Position numbers and translations under genes: made by a program | Notes under the pieces: model-generated | What the model saw: only the letters and a program-made list of their open reading frames with translations | Told to the model about the DNA's origin: nothing | The model's database searches: none | In this document: positions 8,568-16,964 of the stretch, piece by piece | How positions within the stretch are numbered: the first letter of the stretch is position 1 | Layout of the letters: each line of letters starts with the position of its first letter | Assembly: GCF_050402865.1 (NCBI RefSeq) | Contig: NZ_BAABMF010000003.1 | Span: forward strand, 310,001 to 374,000 | Length of the DNA: 64,000 nt | Source of the DNA: Clostridium_AF sediminicola | Lineage (GTDB): Bacteria > Bacillota > Clostridia > Clostridiales > Clostridiaceae | Direction: 5' to 3'

Positions 8568-9881
8568 TTAGAAATTTTTCTTCCAAGCATTTTGCGCATT
8601 ATCAAGCATTTCATCTACTGTTTGATCACCATCAAGTAAAAGTTGTAATTGTTCATCAAACAATCTCATAAGTTCTTCAGCAACTGGCAACCCAACAAAC
8701 TCGTTTGCAGGATAACCTTCCTTATATATATCAAATGCCTTAGCAAATAATTCATCAGTTTCTACAAAATCAGGTTTAGAATTCACATTACCAGGGAATG
8801 CATTAGCGATAGATGATAACTGTGAGTTAACTTCTTCGCTCATAAGAAATTCAACAAGTTTCCAAGCTTCTGCTTTGTGTTTACTGTTTTCAGAAACACC
8901 TATACCCCATGATGCATAAGGTAGTCCTCTTTTGCCAGTATAACTATCATCAGCTGGAATAGAAGTAACATCAAATTTCAAATCAGGATTCTTCTCACGA
9001 ATTGTATTGATATGAGCTAGAGAATCAACCATCATACCAACTCGTCCATTTGTAAACTCTTCAACTTTATCCTGCTCAGCCATAGAAAATGACCCTGGTG
9101 TAACAACACCATCATCATATAGTCCTTTAACAAATTCAATAGCACTGCGTACATTATCATTAGTTACATCAGGCTTACCATCTTTCATCATGCTTCCTCC
9201 TGAAGCCCATACCCATGACATAACATCATTCTGGATACCATTAGGAGATTGTAGTGACAATGGAAGAATCCATCCATAAGTGTTACTGTCGGCATTGGTG
9301 AATTTTTTAGCTGCTGCAGCAAATTCACCTCTAGTGTTTGGAAGATCTTTAATACCTGCTTTATCCATTAGATCTAGGTTAACGAAAACAGGATAAACAA
9401 AGTTTACAACTGGAATCATATAAGTAGCACCATTTAACTTAATCTGTGATGCAAGCTGGCTATCATCATATCCGGCCTCACTCATTAAATCAGTCAAGTT
9501 AGTAATAGCTCCCTGATTAACGAAATCACTTACCCAAGCTCCGTCCAAACCAACAACATCTGACATTGTGCCTGCTGCCGCACCCGCAATAACTTGTTGC
9601 TTCGTAGAAGAATAAGGACCACTAATGAGTTCAACTTTGATGTTAGGGTTCTGCTTTTCAAACTGGTCCATCAGTTTTCTAAAAGCACCGTCAGGAAGTT
9701 CAGGTTCCCACCACTGAGCAAACTCAAGAGTTACACTATCACCAGCATCAGCTTCTTTTGAAGATGTTTCCTTAGTATTAGTTGTGTTAGTTTTGTCATT
9801 TGAACTACTGCTGCCGCACCCAGTTATAACGGTAGCAACCAAAGCTACAGATAATAATACGCTTAAAAATTTTCTTTTCAT
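8568..9881 (-). CDS. Extracellular sugar-binding lipoprotein of an ABC transporter
   Basis: 437 residues. A lipoprotein signal peptide ends in the lipobox ITGC at residues 19-22. The mature protein is a family 1 (MalE-like) extracellular solute-binding protein: VTLEFAQWWEPELPDG near the N-terminus, then NPNIKVELISGPY and YMIPVVNFVYPVFVN. It captures the sugar at the cell surface and delivers it to the 7552/6711 permeases. It is the first gene of the operon, with a GGGGGG ribosome binding site. Confidence 0.92.
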   Translation of the reverse strand: MKRKFLSVLLSVALVATVITGCGSSSSNDKTNTTNTKETSSKEADAGDSVTLEFAQWWEPELPDGAFRKLMDQFEKQNPNIKVELISGPYSSTKQQVIAGAAAGTMSDVVGLDGAWVSDFVNQGAITNLTDLMSEAGYDDSQLASQIKLNGATYMIPVVNFVYPVFVNLDLMDKAGIKDLPNTRGEFAAAAKKFTNADSNTYGWILPLSLQSPNGIQNDVMSWVWASGGSMMKDGKPDVTNDNVRSAIEFVKGLYDDGVVTPGSFSMAEQDKVEEFTNGRVGMMVDSLAHINTIREKNPDLKFDVTSIPADDSYTGKRGLPYASWGIGVSENSKHKAEAWKLVEFLMSEEVNSQLSSIANAFPGNVNSKPDFVETDELFAKAFDIYKEGYPANEFVGLPVAEELMRLFDEQLQLLLDGDQTVDEMLDNAQNAWKKNF

Positions 9882-10236
9882 GTATTAGGTTTCCCCCCTA
9901 TGTATTTTTAGTACCAACCATACTATTGTATAATTTTACCAATCTCATTTTCTATATTAGCTTATTTTTACATTTATGTCAATGTTTTAATGAAATAAAA
10001 TTTTATTTAATTACTTATATGGGTTATTCTATTATTTTATTACTTCATTTTATTTATTAATCAAACAATAACTACATTTTTTGCGCTATTTCTACAAAAG
10101 ATAGTTAGATTATATGAAATTTTATTTCTTAATAAAATTTTATTACTTGGTTTAACATGTCTAAAAAAACATTCATTAATAACTTAAATTAGTTATTGCA
10201 TTTTAAAAGAACACTCATATAATTAACTAAATTTTG
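9882..10236. promoter_or_regulatory. Sugar-operon control region with AATAAAATTTTATT palindromes
   Basis: This 355-nt stretch holds no gene. Two perfect 16-bp palindromes share the core AATAAAATTTTATT: AAATAAAATTTTATTT at 9993-10008 and TAATAAAATTTTATTA at 10130-10145. A related half-palindrome GAAATTTTATTTC lies at 10116-10128. They are 137 bp apart, upstream of the binding-protein gene, and are candidate operators for the RpiR protein encoded in the operon. AT-rich palindromes arise by chance fairly easily, so confidence is limited. Confidence 0.45.
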
Positions 10237-10240
10237 ATAT

Positions 10241-10274
10241 AAAAAAACTAGCAAGGAATATCTTTCCTCACTAG
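10241..10274 (-). terminator. Terminator of the AICAR transformylase gene
   Basis: The minus-strand hairpin CTAG-tg-AGGA / TCCT-tg-CTAG is followed by seven T, directly downstream of the 10308 stop codon. It is nearly identical to the terminator at 2370-2403. Confidence 0.85.
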
Positions 10275-10307
10275 AAATTGATTTTGTTTCACTATTTATT
10301 TTTAAAT

Positions 10308-11480
10308 TTAATGATGAAATAAGCGAATTCCTGTAAATGCCATAGCAATATTGTATTTATCACATATCTCAATTACATTATCATCTCTTACTGAACCTCC
10401 TGGTTGTGCAATATAAGAGACACCACTTTTTCTTGCTCTTTCTATGTTATCTCCAAAAGGGAAAAACGCATCTGAACCCAGTGCTACCCCATTGAAATTT
10501 TGTAGCCATTTTATTTTTTCATCATGTGTAAAAGGCTCTGGTTTTTTCACAAAAGTATTTTCCCATATTCCATCAGCTAGAATATCTAAATAATTTTCTG
10601 AAATATATACATCAATAGCATTATCTCTTTCAGCTCTTTTTAAATCATATTTAAATGGCAAATTCAATACCTTAGGATTTTGCCTTAAATACCATATGTC
10701 TGCTTTATTTCCTGCCAACCTTGTACAATGAATTCTTGATTGTTGGCCTGCTCCAATACCAATTGCTTGACCGTCTTTTACATAGCAAACAGAATTAGAT
10801 TGAGTATATTTTAATGTAATCAAAGCTATCATTAAATCTCTTTTCGCATTTTGTGGAATAGATTTATTATCTGTAGGTTTATTTTCAAATATATCTGATC
10901 TTATCTTTACATCATTTCTTCTCTGTTCAAATGTAATTCCATACACATCTTTTGTTTCTAATTCTTTTGGTTCATAATCCTTGTCAATTTGAATAACAAC
11001 GTATGTCCCTTTACGTTTTCTTTTTAAAATATCTAATGCTTCTTTTGAAAAGGATGGAGCGATAATACCATCAGAAACTTCACGTAATAAGAATGTCGCT
11101 GTTTGTTCATCGCACTCATGGGATAAAGCTACGAAATCTCCATAAGAAGACATTCTATCAGCTCCTCTAGCTCTAACATAAGCAACAGCAATATCTGATA
11201 ATTCCACACCCTCTACAAAATATATCTTCTTTAATGTTTCATCTAATGGAATAGCACAGGCTGCTCCTGCAGGACTTACATGTTTAAATGATGCAGCGGA
11301 AGCTAATCCTGTAGCTTCTTTTAATTCTTTCACTAATTGCCACCCATTAAGGGCATCTAATAGATTAATATATCCTGGTTTTCCATTTAATATCTTTATA
11401 GGCAGTTCACCAGCTTTTGCATAAATTTTTGATGGTTTTTGATTTGGATTACATCCATACTTTAATTCTAATTCTTTCAT
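10308..11480 (-). CDS. purH: Stand-alone AICAR transformylase (PurH-like)
   Basis: 390 residues. The protein corresponds only to the AICAR formyltransferase half of PurH. The catalytic Lys-His pair is K66/H67 in SFKHVSPAGAA, and the C-terminal block (GVALGSDAFFPFGDNIERA, then GSVRDDNVIEICD) is typical of the family. The usual bifunctional PurH is ~510 residues with an N-terminal IMP cyclohydrolase domain; that domain is absent, so IMP cyclohydrolase must be supplied elsewhere. The enzyme formylates ZMP (AICAR) in the penultimate step of purine synthesis. A ZTP/ZMP riboswitch lies immediately upstream, so its own substrate should induce it. RBS AAAAGGAG. Confidence 0.88.
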   Translation of the reverse strand: MKELELKYGCNPNQKPSKIYAKAGELPIKILNGKPGYINLLDALNGWQLVKELKEATGLASAASFKHVSPAGAACAIPLDETLKKIYFVEGVELSDIAVAYVRARGADRMSSYGDFVALSHECDEQTATFLLREVSDGIIAPSFSKEALDILKRKRKGTYVVIQIDKDYEPKELETKDVYGITFEQRRNDVKIRSDIFENKPTDNKSIPQNAKRDLMIALITLKYTQSNSVCYVKDGQAIGIGAGQQSRIHCTRLAGNKADIWYLRQNPKVLNLPFKYDLKRAERDNAIDVYISENYLDILADGIWENTFVKKPEPFTHDEKIKWLQNFNGVALGSDAFFPFGDNIERARKSGVSYIAQPGGSVRDDNVIEICDKYNIAMAFTGIRLFHH

Positions 11481-11501
11481 TTTGCTACACTCCTTTTAGT
11501 A

Positions 11502-11531
11502 TAAGAAAAGAGCCTACTATCCGGGCTCTTT
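11502..11531 (-). terminator. Riboswitch-controlled terminator (expression platform)
   Basis: The minus strand reads AAAGAGCC, a 9-nt loop, GGCTCTTTTCTTA. The 5' arm overlaps the last bases of the ZTP aptamer, so ligand binding can compete with terminator formation. It lies 20 nt before the AICAR transformylase ribosome binding site. Confidence 0.8.
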
Positions 11532-11602
11532 GCCCAGACGGTCGGCTCATATTTGCTATACTTCATGTGGTTAATTCCACTTCCGTCAGTCGTATAACTA
11601 AT
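11531..11602 (-). ncRNA. ZTP (pfl) riboswitch aptamer
   Basis: The minus-strand RNA contains the hallmark core CCGTCTGGGCA. It is preceded by the GACTGACGGAA segment, a small GTGG...CCAC hairpin and a P1 pairing (TTATAC with GTATAG). These match the pfl/ZTP motif, which senses ZMP/ZTP and turns on purine and one-carbon genes. Placement before an AICAR transformylase gene, with a terminator directly after the aptamer, fits the known biology. An open reading frame seen across this stretch on the plus strand is not a gene. Confidence 0.88.
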
Positions 11603-11691
11603 TTATTTATATCATTTTTAGCTCCAATTGTCAAAATAGAATTTGTATGAAATTTTATATTTCAATTCTAATTCCAATAATTCTATATGAA

Positions 11692-12777
11692 TCACTTTGA
11701 TAATTGTTTCTTTTTTATTTCACAAGCAAACCATATAATAATAGGCAAAATTACTATAAATAAAAAAGCATAATATATCCATACCTCAAAAATCCATTCA
11801 TTAAAACTCATAATGCTATCAAATTCAAAATATGTTAGATTTACAATTAGTAGTGAAATAGGCATTACTATGAATCTATAATTATTACATTCAAATATCT
11901 TAGCAACTCCTTTACATGTTGCCAATAAATAAATGCTAATTTTAATAAAGCATCCCACTACAAATATAACACCCGATATCACTTCTATTCTTTGCAAAAC
12001 ATTTCCAACATCTATTCTTTCAATAGCTTCATATGCTGGATAATACAATATTGATGCATGCTCTATTCCTATAACTAAACCAATTGTTAATGAAGTCATT
12101 AATAAAAATATTCCTCCAACTAGCAAACCCTGATTATATATTTTATAAATAGATTTCTTGCTTTTTAGAGTAGAAAAAGCAATAGTAAACACTACCGTTT
12201 CGCCAAAAGGATAAATAAATACTTCATAAGCACCTTTAATAACCGGTTTAATCCCATTATATAATATAGGACGAAGATTATTTATGTTCATCTTAGGAAC
12301 GAGTAATAATATTCCAAAAATAGATAAAATGACAAGTACATTCAAGAATAATTCCCCAAACTTACCCATAACTAGAATTCCTTCTTTTACTATCCAAGCA
12401 CATAGAATCATAATACATATAATTATCACAATTATTGGGGTACTATCCAAATTAACAATATTTATAAATTGACCCAAGTCTATTAGAACTAAAGATGCTA
12501 AATCAAAAGTATACCAAGTATATATTAAGATTATCCCCTTTCCAATGAATTTTCCAAAGGTAATCTCAATTATTTCAAACAAATTTTTATCTGTGGAAAC
12601 ATTAAATAATTTACTATATAAAAATATAAAAGGTAATACCATAAATATCGCAAAAATAATAGCCAACCATAATTCTTTTTTTGCTGTTATACCAGATACC
12701 AGTATGCTAGATTCCCCAATTATAAAAAGAGTTACAAGCGATACTCCTTGTTTATCGGAAATAACTTCTTTATTCAT
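11692..12777 (-). CDS. GerAB-family spore germination permease, orphan
   Basis: 361 residues, about 10-11 hydrophobic helices. It begins ISDKQGVSLVTLFIIGESSIL, as GerAB proteins of the APC superfamily do. In a complete GerA-type receptor the B subunit works with GerAA and GerAC in the spore inner membrane to sense nutrients. Here neither partner is adjacent, so this is an orphan B subunit or a divergent permease. RBS TGGGGA. It is evidence that the organism forms endospores. Confidence 0.82.
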   Translation of the reverse strand: MNKEVISDKQGVSLVTLFIIGESSILVSGITAKKELWLAIIFAIFMVLPFIFLYSKLFNVSTDKNLFEIIEITFGKFIGKGIILIYTWYTFDLASLVLIDLGQFINIVNLDSTPIIVIIICIMILCAWIVKEGILVMGKFGELFLNVLVILSIFGILLLVPKMNINNLRPILYNGIKPVIKGAYEVFIYPFGETVVFTIAFSTLKSKKSIYKIYNQGLLVGGIFLLMTSLTIGLVIGIEHASILYYPAYEAIERIDVGNVLQRIEVISGVIFVVGCFIKISIYLLATCKGVAKIFECNNYRFIVMPISLLIVNLTYFEFDSIMSFNEWIFEVWIYYAFLFIVILPIIIWFACEIKKKQLSK

Positions 12778-12934
12778 TATTTAATTCCCCAATCTATAGT
12801 TAATAAATTATCCCTTTATCATCAAATAATTCAATTAAACTTAACTATAGTTTAACCAGATACCAAATAAATATATTCTTCCTACAAGATATGCAATACA
12901 AACTATAAAAAAATCAATCCACCACACAAGCTTA

Positions 12935-14161
12935 CTAAGCTACTTTTTTTGGTATAAACAATAATAGTATATTCACCATTACTACAGGTATAAGTACAAA
13001 AGGTGTTGCTGAGATTAACCCCAAATGATCTGCTAACTTACCAAACACAAATATTCCTAGTCCACCTATCCCTCCTGAAAGTCCCATAATCAGACCTGTT
13101 CCTGTGTTCTTTTTATCTGGCATTAAATCATGTGTAAATACAATATTGGCTGCATTAGTACAACTAAAAGTAAATCCTAAAAATATAAAAGCAATCATAG
13201 AAATCATCCCTGAGCCAAAAATTATCATTAATATTATTATAAGAGCTAACGCATTTGAAATTTGTATAACTTTCTTACTACCAAATTTATCATTTAAAAA
13301 CCCACCTGTAATCGTACCAGCAGCATTCATAAAGAGATATGAAGAAAGTATTATTCCGGCAATTTTTATATCAACATTTTTTAAAACTAATATTTGTATT
13401 CCAAAAGTCAAAAATGTCCTTACAATAAAAAATTTATTTGTAGCTATAAAAACTATAACTGATATCCATTTTAGTGAAAAATGATTAGCCTTTTCCTCAG
13501 AATCTTTTGTTTTCTTTACTTTAGTTGTAATTTCAATTTTATGAACTTGTAAAATATACATTAATCCTGCAGTAACAAATGCAACAATCATAAAATAAAT
13601 TAGCTTATCAGTACCATAGTTTTTTACTATAGGTATAGTTATTAATGGTGTAACGGATGCAGCAAAACCACCAATAGTCATAAAAATAGAAATGCTTTTC
13701 CCTCTTGATTTATTGCCCAACATGATTGCAGTAGCACTTCCCAAAGGATGATATAACGAGGATGCTAATGCGCCCATAAAAACTATTAAAAGAAATAAAT
13801 AATAATTTGTAACTATTCCCGTTAAACTCATCCAAATACCTATCCATAATATAGATATAATTAAAAGATATGTTCTCCCATACTTGTCCACAAAACTACC
13901 GATAATAGGTTGCGCAAATGTACCACTACTTGTTATTACAAATGCTATAAATCCTTGCTGTGTTAGACTTAAAGACAAACTGTTTGCGAATAAAAATAAT
14001 ATTGGCGGAATAAGATTCATATAAAAATCATTAATAAAGTGTCCTATAGATACTGCTATAAGTCTTGTAAGATTACTAGTTTTTTTTTGATTTATAACTG
14101 CTAAATTATTCAATGTTTTGCCACCTTTTTCTTGATATAGATTCTTTTCTTTTAGTTTCAT
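12935..14161 (-). CDS. MFS transporter, fosmidomycin-resistance (Fsr)-like
   Basis: 408 residues, 12 predicted helices. The first helix carries IGHFINDFYMNLIPPILF and a later segment reads SSLYHPLGSA, both characteristic of the Fsr branch of the major facilitator superfamily; DKYGRT is the loop 2-3 motif. Likely an exporter of small molecules; the substrate is unknown. The ATG at 14161 has AAGGATGA close by. A TTG at 14113, with AAGGTGG seven bases upstream, is an equally good start that would remove 16 polar residues. Confidence 0.85.
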   Translation of the reverse strand: MKLKEKNLYQEKGGKTLNNLAVINQKKTSNLTRLIAVSIGHFINDFYMNLIPPILFLFANSLSLSLTQQGFIAFVITSSGTFAQPIIGSFVDKYGRTYLLIISILWIGIWMSLTGIVTNYYLFLLIVFMGALASSLYHPLGSATAIMLGNKSRGKSISIFMTIGGFAASVTPLITIPIVKNYGTDKLIYFMIVAFVTAGLMYILQVHKIEITTKVKKTKDSEEKANHFSLKWISVIVFIATNKFFIVRTFLTFGIQILVLKNVDIKIAGIILSSYLFMNAAGTITGGFLNDKFGSKKVIQISNALALIIILMIIFGSGMISMIAFIFLGFTFSCTNAANIVFTHDLMPDKKNTGTGLIMGLSGGIGGLGIFVFGKLADHLGLISATPFVLIPVVMVNILLLFIPKKVA

Positions 14162-14303
14162 TCATCCTTATACATCACGAATAGCAATATCATTATAACA
14201 CTCCCTTATTACTATTCCAATAGTAATACAAAGATGTATTCTTTATTCTTATGAGTTTAAAATCCATATATAACCATATTTCAAATTAGGTAAGCTAGTA
14301 GTT

Positions 14304-14636
14304 TTGTTTGAATTATTAGCAGACTCACTTTTCCTAAAAGCAATCTCTCTTGAGAAAAATGAACTTTGTGAAATTAAACATAAAGAAAATGAAGAACAAG
14401 ATTTAGGATGTAACCCAGATAATTTAAGACAACCAATAAGACTTCTATATTTAGTTGGAAGACTTATTTTAGCTATAGCAATTTTGAAGGAATATTTATT
14501 ACTAAGATGCTGCATAAAAAATACTCATGATATAAAGAATCTTCAATCAACATATAAAATACTTATAGGAGAATGGATTATTGTGTTAGGAACAGCATTA
14601 ACCTATATAGGTGCTGGAGAAGAGAAAAAATCCTGA
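14304..14636 (+). CDS. Small hypothetical protein
   Basis: About 110 residues from a TTG codon; the ribosome binding site is weak. The frame is open from 14274. Residues ~45-66 (LLYLVGRLILAIAILKEYLLL) and ~88-103 (GEWIIVLGTALTYIGAG) are amphipathic or hydrophobic; the segment ~20-40 is charged. It is flanked by divergent minus-strand genes, and its stop codon is embedded in a hairpin (14626-14662) that could end its transcript. I do not recognise a family. It may also be a decayed gene fragment. Confidence 0.4.
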   Translation: MFELLADSLFLKAISLEKNELCEIKHKENEEQDLGCNPDNLRQPIRLLYLVGRLILAIAILKEYLLLRCCIKNTHDIKNLQSTYKILIGEWIIVLGTALTYIGAGEEKKS

Positions 14637-14662
14637 AAAGCACTTGAACTTTTTAGGATTTT
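14626..14662 (+). terminator. Hairpin overlapping the stop of the small ORF
   Basis: AAAATCCT-g-AAAAG, 8-nt loop, CTTTTt-AGGATTTT. The stop codon TGA of the 14304 gene is within the left arm. On the minus strand the stem is followed by six T, so it may work in both directions. Confidence 0.55.
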
Positions 14663-14787
14663 ACCTCTACCTCTTAAAAATCATTTACCTAATACTTTAT
14701 ATAAAATAAGTTTAACATTAGAATAAAGTAAAAAGTTACATGTAGACATATATATTAGTTAAGAGTTTAGAGTTTAGGTTTGAATAA

Positions 14788-14819
14788 CAAAAAGAGCACT
14801 GAAATTATTCAGTACTCTT
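14788..14819 (-). terminator. Terminator of the NhaC-type transporter gene
   Basis: Minus strand AAGAGtACTGA, 6-nt loop, TCAGTgCTCTT followed by TTT. It sits 23 nt after the transporter stop codon. Confidence 0.75.
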
Positions 14820-14841
14820 GATTAAAATCTCTATCATATTA

Positions 14842-16566
14842 TTATGCTTCTACAGGTTTTCCAACAAATCTAACGATAGAAGCTATGATTAAAATATTTA
14901 CAGGTAAAAGAATCCAAATTGAAACTCCAAGTCCTGCTGGAATATAACCACATAATATTGTTACAGCTGCAACTGTTAATGAATAGAAAACTTGCGTCTT
15001 AACATGATCTATATGGTCTGCAGCAGATCCCATAGATGATAAGATTGTACTATCTGAAATTGGAGAACAGTGATCTCCAAAAATTGCACCTGTTAGTACA
15101 GCACTAATTGCAACAACCATATATGAATGTGTTGGGTCTAAAGCATATGCCAAAGGAATAGTTAATGGCATCAAAATACCCATTGTTCCATAAGAAGTTC
15201 CAGTTGCAAAAGAAATAATAGAACCTAATACAAATATTAATGATGGTAATAAGAATGCAGGAAAATTCACTGCTAACACCTTATCAACTATAAATATAGC
15301 TGTTCCTAATTCTTTGATTATTCCGCTTAATGACCATGCTAATAGTAAAATAACCGCTGTAATAAGCATTGATTTCAAACCTACTACCCATGTATCAATT
15401 GCTTCACTGATAGTAAATATCTTCTGAACCACACCCATAATCATTGCAACTATACCTGCTAATAACGCAGCTTGGAATAATACTATAGCAGCATCAGATG
15501 CTCCAAAGCATTCACGAATTGCCAACATTGATGCAGGGCTATTCTTTAATAATTCAATAAGAGCAGTATCTTCGCCACCTGAAATAGCTACATACCCATT
15601 GTAATAAAATCCTAAAAATGATCCAATTACAAGAACTAAAACTGGTACTAATGCATTTGATACTTTTAGTTTAGTACCATCAACAGGTTCCATCTCTGTT
15701 GATTCATCTGAAACCATTGGCTTTGCACCATCTCTTAATACTTTACCTGTTTTTCTTGCTCTTCTTTCAGCTTTTAACATAGGTCCAAATTCTCTTAGAA
15801 ATATTGCAGTACATACTATAAATACTAAAACTAATATATTATAAAATCTAAATGGAATTGTTTCTATAAATATATTATAAGGTTTAACTACTGCTCCAGC
15901 ATACCCTACAATAGAATCGTATCCATCTTTAATTACACCTAACTCAAATCCTACCCAAGTAGATATTAATGCAATACCTGCAATAGGTGCTGCAGTAGAG
16001 TCTACAATAAAAGATAATTTTTCTCTTGATATTCGCATTTTATCTGTTATTGGTCTCATAATAGGACCAACTATTAAAGCATTTGCGTAGTCATCAAAGA
16101 AAACACATAAACCAAGGAACCATGTAATCAATTGAGTGCTTGTTTGACTTTTTGCTTTTTTAGCTAATGCTTCTGCTATAGCTCTTACTCCACCCATTTT
16201 TGTTATTAATGCTATAAGACCACCAATTGCAAGACATTGAAGAATAATTCCTGCATTCCATGAATCCGCTAGTGATGCTAGTATCTCCTCTACAACTCTT
16301 AAAAAACCATAAAACATTGCTGAAAAAATATTTAACCCATTTATATTAAGTAAAATTCCTCCAGTAAATACTCCGATAAAAAGTGATAATACAACATTCT
16401 TAGTAATAAACGCTAGTACAATAGCAATTAATGGTGGTAACAAAGTCCAAAGTCCAAATTTTGCAGCGTTAGCTTCTTTAACTGCTTGTTCAACCCCAAA
16501 TGCCGTTGTGCAAACCATAACAAGCATTAAAACTAATGTAGTAATAAATATACTACGTTTTTTCAT
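14842..16566 (-). CDS. NhaC-family antiporter, predicted lysine transporter
   Basis: 574 residues. A signal-anchor-like N-terminus is followed by about 11-12 transmembrane segments with NhaC-family motifs (FFDDYANALIVGPIMRPITDK, then GTSYGTMGILMPLTIPLA, then GDHCSPISDSTILSS). NhaC proteins exchange Na+ and H+, but members under lysine riboswitches have been predicted to be lysine transporters. A complete L-box riboswitch with terminator lies in its leader, so I infer lysine uptake shut off by lysine. Monocistronic. Confidence 0.85.
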   Translation of the reverse strand: MKKRSIFITTLVLMLVMVCTTAFGVEQAVKEANAAKFGLWTLLPPLIAIVLAFITKNVVLSLFIGVFTGGILLNINGLNIFSAMFYGFLRVVEEILASLADSWNAGIILQCLAIGGLIALITKMGGVRAIAEALAKKAKSQTSTQLITWFLGLCVFFDDYANALIVGPIMRPITDKMRISREKLSFIVDSTAAPIAGIALISTWVGFELGVIKDGYDSIVGYAGAVVKPYNIFIETIPFRFYNILVLVFIVCTAIFLREFGPMLKAERRARKTGKVLRDGAKPMVSDESTEMEPVDGTKLKVSNALVPVLVLVIGSFLGFYYNGYVAISGGEDTALIELLKNSPASMLAIRECFGASDAAIVLFQAALLAGIVAMIMGVVQKIFTISEAIDTWVVGLKSMLITAVILLLAWSLSGIIKELGTAIFIVDKVLAVNFPAFLLPSLIFVLGSIISFATGTSYGTMGILMPLTIPLAYALDPTHSYMVVAISAVLTGAIFGDHCSPISDSTILSSMGSAADHIDHVKTQVFYSLTVAAVTILCGYIPAGLGVSIWILLPVNILIIASIVRFVGKPVEA

Positions 16567-16618
16567 AATATTTCCCCCTTAATTTATGTTAATAGTTTAA
16601 AAAGGAATAAATTTAGTA

Positions 16619-16660
16619 GAGAAAACAAAAAAAATGTTTTGAGAGATTCTCAAAACATTT
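16619..16660 (-). terminator. Lysine-riboswitch terminator
   Basis: Perfect 13-bp stem: minus strand AAATGTTTTGAGA, 3-nt loop, TCTCAAAACATTT, then a run of T. It lies between the L-box aptamer and the transporter start. Confidence 0.88.
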
Positions 16661-16689
16661 AAATACAAAAACAAATTTATAATCAATGA

Positions 16690-16852
16690 ATGATAGCTCT
16701 CCACGACTCGTGACAGTCTTGTATATATTGTATACAAGCCCAATACATAACATCAAAGCATTAGTTATATATTTCGGCAATAATTCCTTTTCCAAAGCTT
16801 CACTGTGCTTACCTCCACTTTGGTACTTATAACTACTGCACCTCTACCTAAA
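16690..16852 (-). ncRNA. Lysine riboswitch (L-box) aptamer
   Basis: The minus strand carries the conserved lysine-riboswitch blocks in order: AGGTGCAGTAG, GGAATTATTGCCGAA, TTGGGCT, GACTGTCACGAGTC and TGGAGAGCTA. These form the five-helix junction that binds lysine. The downstream terminator would form when lysine is bound, switching off the transporter. An ORF overlapping the region is not a gene. Confidence 0.92.
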
Positions 16853-16964
16853 TATTTATTCAATTTTTAATACCAAACTGATTCTATAACAAAAAACATA
16901 GCATGTCAATTGAAAATCAATATTTTATTAAATTTTATCAGAGTTATAGCAAGGACATAGAAAA

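Noticed and set aside
11417..11650. 77-codon plus-strand ORF upstream of the AICAR transformylase gene
   Set aside because: It lies over the ZTP riboswitch and has no ribosome binding site.
13104..13484. 126-codon plus-strand ORF
   Set aside because: Shadow of the MFS transporter gene on the other strand.
16613..16795. 60-codon minus-strand ORF
   Set aside because: It covers the lysine riboswitch and terminator; not a gene.
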